Part shown: positions 59,211 to 64,000 of the stretch, piece by piece
Layout: each line of letters opens with the position of its first letter
How positions within the stretch are numbered: position 1 is the first letter of the stretch
Assembly: GCA_951802195.1 (NCBI GenBank)
Contig: OX637620.1
Coordinates: 186,001 to 250,000 of the forward strand
Direction: 5' to 3'
DNA: 64,000 bases
From: Tausonia pullulans
Lineage: Eukaryota > Basidiomycota > Tremellomycetes > Cystofilobasidiales > Mrakiaceae
Made by a program: the position numbers and the translations under genes
Notes under the pieces: generated by a model
Seen by the model: only the letters and a program-made list of their open reading frames with translations
Databases searched by the model: none
What the model was told of the DNA's origin: nothing

Positions 59211-62200
59211 ATGGACTCGTCGCCTTCTTACTCGTGGGAGGCCTCGACCGGCTCCGACGCAGGCCCTCCGCTCACACCCTTCCTCCACGCCAAGCACGCC
59301 GGTCCTCGGCAGCAACAGCGACCTACGCCCTCCCCCCGGCCAAGGCACGGTGTTCTTGCTGCTACTAGCTCTGGATCAGTGACGTCTTCGCTCGATCGGC
59401 ATTTCATCTTCAACAGTCCGCCGTCCTCATCGTACACCCAGCCGCAGCCACAATCGCATTTGCAGGCTATTATCGCACTGCCGCCCAACTCTTCGCCCTT
59501 GAACCGCTCTGGATCGGCCTCGTCCACTGCAACGGCGATGGCACCTCCTCCTCCAGCGCAGGATGCTGGTGCTGGTGACGTCGGCCTCGTTAGCCACCAG
59601 GCTCTCTCCGATGGCGACGGCACCATCAAGGCTCGGCGGATCATCCGGAAGAAGGACTCGGGCGGCCAGCTCCTTCAGAGGAGCTCACCTGTCAAGGTCG
59701 TCGACCCACGCGAGCTCGTGTTCGGCAGCGACGAAGGCGACGACGTCGACTTGACCCTCCTGGGGAATGATCCCTTTGGCGGCAGGGCAACAGGCCTTGG
59801 CGTCAACTACGACGGCAGCAGCCGCGGGTATGATGGCAGTCAATCTTACGATGAGGGGGATGATGAAGTCGGCGTCCAGCCGGATGACTTCAGCTTTGTC
59901 TGCTATGGCTTTGCGCCCGGTGACGCTACCGCCGGGTTCTCCTCGATAAGCACATACGTCAACGTCAACGACAGCGGGGTTGACGAGGAGCTCGGAGGCG
60001 TTTGGGCCTCGACTCTCGAGCCAATCAGTGGTGGCGGCGGCTCTTATGGTGGACTTCTCCCGCCAAACACCATCGGTGGCGAGGACTCAGATGGGGGCGC
60101 TGCGCTCGAGTACGCGATGGACCAGCACATTCACCACCAACAGTGCCACCAGACCAGCGTTCACTCCTCCTCGGCCCAATCATACGGCGATACCTTTGCT
60201 CCTCCGCCGCAGTCGAGCACCACCGCGATCCCAGCTTACTTCGGCCATGCCCGCGTCCACAGCGACAACGTGACGACCGTCGCCTCTTCCTCTCCCTTGC
60301 GAGGGTCCGGCGGTGGTACAGGCGCCCTCGCGGCCGGCTACTACTATGAAAGCGCATCGCCCTATGACACGCCTCGCTCGGTCGGAAGCCATCTCCGCGT
60401 TCGAAGCGACGACAGCACAATCCGGCCCCCAAAGTCTCAGGCTCACCGTGGCTCGTCGCCCTCTTGGTCGCACTTTACGTCACCGCAACAGCCACCGCTG
60501 TCCTATTCGCCGGTTCAGGATCCCTTGTCATCGTCTGTAGCAGCAGAGGACCACTCCCCGGTTTACAGCTCGAACCGTTATTCTTCCCCGGTAGGAAGCG
60601 CCACCACGAGACGGAAGTCACAGTCGGCCGTCTCGAAGAGCTCTCCCTCTGCTGGTGTCAACGGCTCCAGTACTGCCCGACCGACGAATTCCTACACTGC
60701 CGAGATCAGGCAGCAGATGCAGCAGCAACTTCAACGGGCCACCTCGGGTGACGTTAACGAGGGACTCGTCTCTCCACCATTGAGGGGACACACCCAGCAT
60801 GCGCCCGCCCTCCGGACGTGGTCTCTTGCTGGAGCGACGGCGGGTAGCTACCCTCGCCAGACGGTCAAGGCCCCAGCATCTGTCCAGCCTGGGCGCCAGC
60901 AAAACCACTCGCCGTCATCGTCGCGTGATTTCTCTCGCCCTCAGACCCTCTTTTATCAGCCGTTCCAGGCGCCGGTCCCGGTTCCCTCGCAATTACACGA
61001 ACGTTCGCCTCCGACGACGTCGCATTACGGCAGCTATCCGGGTCCTCCTCCGCTCTCGGCATCGTCCTCGATCTCGTCGTCAAGTCTCCTCCCGCCGGAT
61101 CTTCAACCATCGCTCTCGACAGACAGCACGTCGACCATCGCCTCGGGCTCTTCCTTCTCCGTCGGCCACCAGCACCACCAGCATCACTCGTATCAGCGCT
61201 CCAGCGTCGCCAACGCCGGCGCCAACCGCAGACCTCAGCGCGTGGACTACCGCTCTCACCGGAGCTCGATGAGTTCAGGTTCCATCTCGGACTTTGCATC
61301 TGACCTCTCTCCGGCTCTCGGCGGGCAGCAGGGGCTCAGCCCACGGAGCTTCGCGGGGCCATCGCCGATCCTCAGGGATGAGAGCACTCTCTTTGGCCAA
61401 CCGGGGCCAGAGGACTACGGCCTGACGGACATGTTGAGAAATACGCGCGTCAATACGCTCGAGTCGTCGGAGCTCGCGCTCGGTTTTAAGGTGGACGGAG
61501 GTGCCGGAGGAGGAGGAGGAGGAGGAGGAGAAGGAGGAGGAGAAGGAGGAGAAGGAGGAGGAGAAGGAGGAGGAGATGAGGAGGCCACAAGCGAGGGTTA
61601 CATCGGCGGTGGAGGAGGAGATGGCAGCGGTAGCAGCAGTCACTACGCCCACGGCACGACGACGACGGCCGGGCTCGATCTCTACACCAACAGCGGCTAT
61701 CATCACCCCCTCCCTCAGCAGTACCATCACCAGCGTCTCCCTCCTCCCTCCCTCACAACAACGATGTCTCATTACTCCTCTCGTCCGCCTCCGAGCTCAC
61801 TCGCGGCCGCCATTCCTCGCTCGATGCAACAACAGACCCATCGTCCGACGACATCAACGGGGTTCAACTCTTCCTCGACAGATTCCACCTCCCATCACTC
61901 GCCAGCGACGTTCGCGTCGCACTCGCTAATTGCGACGAACGTCTCGCCGGTCACGTCGTCAAAGCAGCAACAACAGTCGGCGATGCAGATCTCGAGCCAG
62001 CTGCATCAACATCCAGCGTTTGCCTACCACACTCCGATTGCCTCACGGTCGCCGCCGACTCAGGCGCATCCCTCGTACATCGCTCCAGAGACGCTTCGCC
62101 GCTCGCACTCGCAGCAGCAGCAGCAAGGCGGAGACGGAGGCGAGCAAGAGAAAGACAGTTTCGATTGGCACGACGAGGCGGTCGGAGTTGATGCTATCCT

Positions 62201-63171
62201 TGAGAGCGACTTCCGCTCACCTACCCCACCAGAGCAACACCAACGTCAGCAACACCACCACGCTCCTCCTCAGCAGGGCGACGAGGAGTTGCACGGCGCT
62301 GCCCTCTCTGTCGAATCAGAGCAGAGTGTCGCAGCGACAAGCGCCAGTTCGAGAGCAACAAGCAAAGGCAAAGGCAAAGCCAGAGGAGCACCGGCGCCCA
62401 TTGTTGTCCTGCCTACACTGCCTTCTAGTCTCGGAGGAGGTTCAGGCGGTCCTCCAACACCTCCCCCCTCAGCATCATCAGCCTCGGGGTCCAAGTCCAA
62501 GGGAAAGCGCCCGGCGCCGTCGACTCTTCCGGCGGCGCTCATTGAGTCTCTCTTCAAAACCCTTCGCGTCCCCGTCGATGAAGCATTACCGTCTTCAGGA
62601 GGCCGGCACAAGCGCAGCTCCGAGTCGCTTGAGCCTGACGCAGACGATGACGGCGCGAGCGTCAGCGGCGGCGGTGGTCGAGAGGCGAGTGCTCGGCCGG
62701 CCAAGCGAGGACGTCTCGAGAATCGGTACAAGTGCCTCGTCCCGGAGTGCGATCGCGTCTTTCCGCGCAAGAGCGCTATTGTAAACCATATCCAGACGCA
62801 CCTCGAAGACAAGCCATTCACGTGCTCGGTCGGATCATGGTGCGTCTCTCCCTCTCCGCCTTCCCTTTTCTCAGATCCGCTTACCTCAACTTCTTGTTTC
62901 AGCCGGGCCTCGTTCGTCAGACAGCATGATCTTCGCCGACATGAGAAGATTCATCTTGGCACGAAGCCGTTTCCGTGCATCTGGTTCGTCTCTCATTGTT
63001 CTCTCTATCTCTTGCCTCTCCTCTCTTTTCCTCCGCTGACATCCTGATTCTCCTCTCTTAATCAGCGGCAAGGGCTTCGCTCGAGGTGATGCGCTTATGC
63101 GTCATCGCCAGCGCGGCATCTGTGCCGGTGCTCTCCCCATGGAGGAGGACGATGCCGATGTCGCCTTTTAA
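59211..63171 (+). CDS. CRZ1: C2H2 zinc-finger transcription factor, Crz1-like, 1271 aa
   Basis: Exons 59211-62839, 62903-62983, 63066-63171 (3816 nt, phases agree). Start MDSSPSYSWEAS follows a likely 5' UTR acceptor. The first ~1150 residues are Ser/Gln/His/Pro-rich, as in calcineurin-docking regulators, with a Gly/Glu tract near residue 765. Three C2H2 fingers close the protein: YKCLVPECDRVFPRKSAI..H..TH, a second CS..CRASFVRQHDLRRHEKIH, and a third beginning PCICGKGFARGDALMRHRQR. The RQHDLRRHEKIH and GKGFARGDALMRHRQRGIC blocks are characteristic of fungal Crz1, which is dephosphorylated by calcineurin under Ca2+ stress and enters the nucleus. No docking motif (PxIxIT-like) was pinned down by eye. 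Orthology should be treated as likely, not proven. Confidence 0.87.
61508..61577 (+). repeat. GGA/GAA tract coding Gly/Glu in the Crz1-like gene
   Basis: About 70 bp of nearly pure purine, GGA and GAA triplets, read in frame as a Gly-rich run with Glu. It could vary in length between strains and can form triplex or quadruplex DNA. Confidence 0.75.
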
Positions 63172-64000
63172 GTGAGACCGCTTTCCCTCCATCCTCAATT
63201 CCACCTCCCCTTTTCTTACTTTCTCTTACTTAGTCGTTCCTCACGCGAGCCCTTGCCCCCCTTTTATGTCCTGTCTGTCTTCTGTGTGTGTGTCTATAAT
63301 GTGCCCCTCCCCCCCCTTTATACCTCTCCAAGCTTCTTTTCCCCCTTTGTCTTTTACCTCCTTTCCCTCGACCTTCTCACGATCTCTCTCTTCTCTTCTG
63401 CTACTGTTCTCTCCCTCCTTCGATACCCTGATCGCTTCCAGCTGCGCCTCTCTTCTTCACGTGTGACCTGTGACGCCCCTTCTCTCCTCTCCCTCCTTCG
63501 TCCTCTTTCGCTCGGCTCGGTCTTCTCTCTCTGTGCAAACGATGCTCGTGATGGTCTTCTTTTTCTCTTTTATTTGGTTTTCTTTCACTACTTTGACGAC
63601 CCACATCCCACGTTTTCCCTTATCTTCATGCATGGCTTTGGTCTCCTGTCTTCGTGCGCGCACGAGCTGATTGCTCCTCGCTTGGCAGCTTTCACCAGCT
63701 ATCATGATCATCTCACGTTAGAGCTCAAAGACCAGAACAAGTGGTCCATCATCTTCTCACGAGCTCTCCTCAATCTTGCATCGCTTCCTCAAGTGTGCAG
63801 AATCGCGAGCGAGAGCCCGGCGAGATGACTGATGCATGACAAATCCGCCCCTGCCCTTGCCTTAATCTCGTGTGAAACATCCCGAGCGCTCTACCCTCCT
63901 CGCCCAGGCGCTTTCTTTCTCTTGTCCGCTTCATCGAGCGCGCGCCAGGGGTGAGCCACCTCGGCACGTATGGCCGTATCATATCTCCTTTGGCACTAGC
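63172..64000. other. 3' flank of the Crz1-like gene
   Basis: Strongly T/C-rich on the plus strand, with an open frame of 218 codons (63172-63828) that follows only from low complexity. Probably 3' UTR and spacer; no other gene is visible up to the window end. Confidence 0.5.

Noticed and set aside
63172-63828. 218-codon ORF after the Crz1-like gene
   Set aside because: Product of T/C-rich low-complexity 3' flank; no domain and no splice or start context.

Overview
The window is nuclear DNA of a GC-rich basidiomycete, most likely a Pucciniomycotina red-yeast relative. That placement is inferred from gene content and intron style, not from a database match. Genes are intron-dense (up to 15 coding exons), introns are mostly 55-110 nt with GTNNGT donors and AG acceptors, and several coding exons are only 3-20 nt. 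Most long single-frame ORFs are antisense shadows or one exon of a spliced gene, so the gene entries give spliced models. Where all phases were checked, the exon list is given.

Layout. 0.3-4.3 kb: PH-domain protein (-). 6.3-8.0 kb: two tandem paralogous small mitochondrial proteins of cytochrome c oxidase VIIc/COX8 type (+). 8.0-10.8 kb: gene-poor. 10.8-16.5 kb: divergent pair RPT1 (26S proteasome ATPase, -) and VMA1 (V-ATPase subunit A, +) around a 224-bp promoter. 18.2-20.6 kb: aldo/keto reductase (-). 21.4-23.2 kb: bHLH transcription factor (-). 26.8-27.7 kb: unknown small protein (+). 28.0-31.4 kb: secreted EEP-family nuclease (-), divergent from FTR1 iron permease (+, 32.6-34.8 kb). 35.0-38.1 kb: splicing factor CWC22 (+). 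38.5-40.4 kb: M50B-like membrane metallopeptidase (+). 40.4-41.9 kb: IPK1 inositol-pentakisphosphate 2-kinase (-), sharing a short promoter with a Zip3/HEI10-like RING protein (+, 42.2-44.1 kb). 44.2-45.5 kb: FRG1 homologue (-). 46.0-51.6 kb: a head-to-tail array of non-LTR retrotransposon (LINE) copies, one about 5 kb with an intact 1225-aa ORF2, ending about 90 bp from an intron-containing tRNA-Lys(CUU). 52.3-54.9 kb: SLC41/MgtE-type Mg2+ transporter (+). 55.3-56.8 kb: unknown low-complexity protein (-). 59.2-63.2 kb: Crz1-like C2H2 zinc-finger factor (+).

Most genes are conserved housekeeping functions: proteolysis, vacuolar acidification, splicing, inositol phosphate and ion homeostasis, and meiosis. 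No biosynthetic cluster is visible. The most unusual signals are the LINE array beside the tRNA gene, the tandem COX-VIIc-like pair, and the microexons, especially a 5-nt exon that lies inside the HExxH motif of the M50B peptidase.
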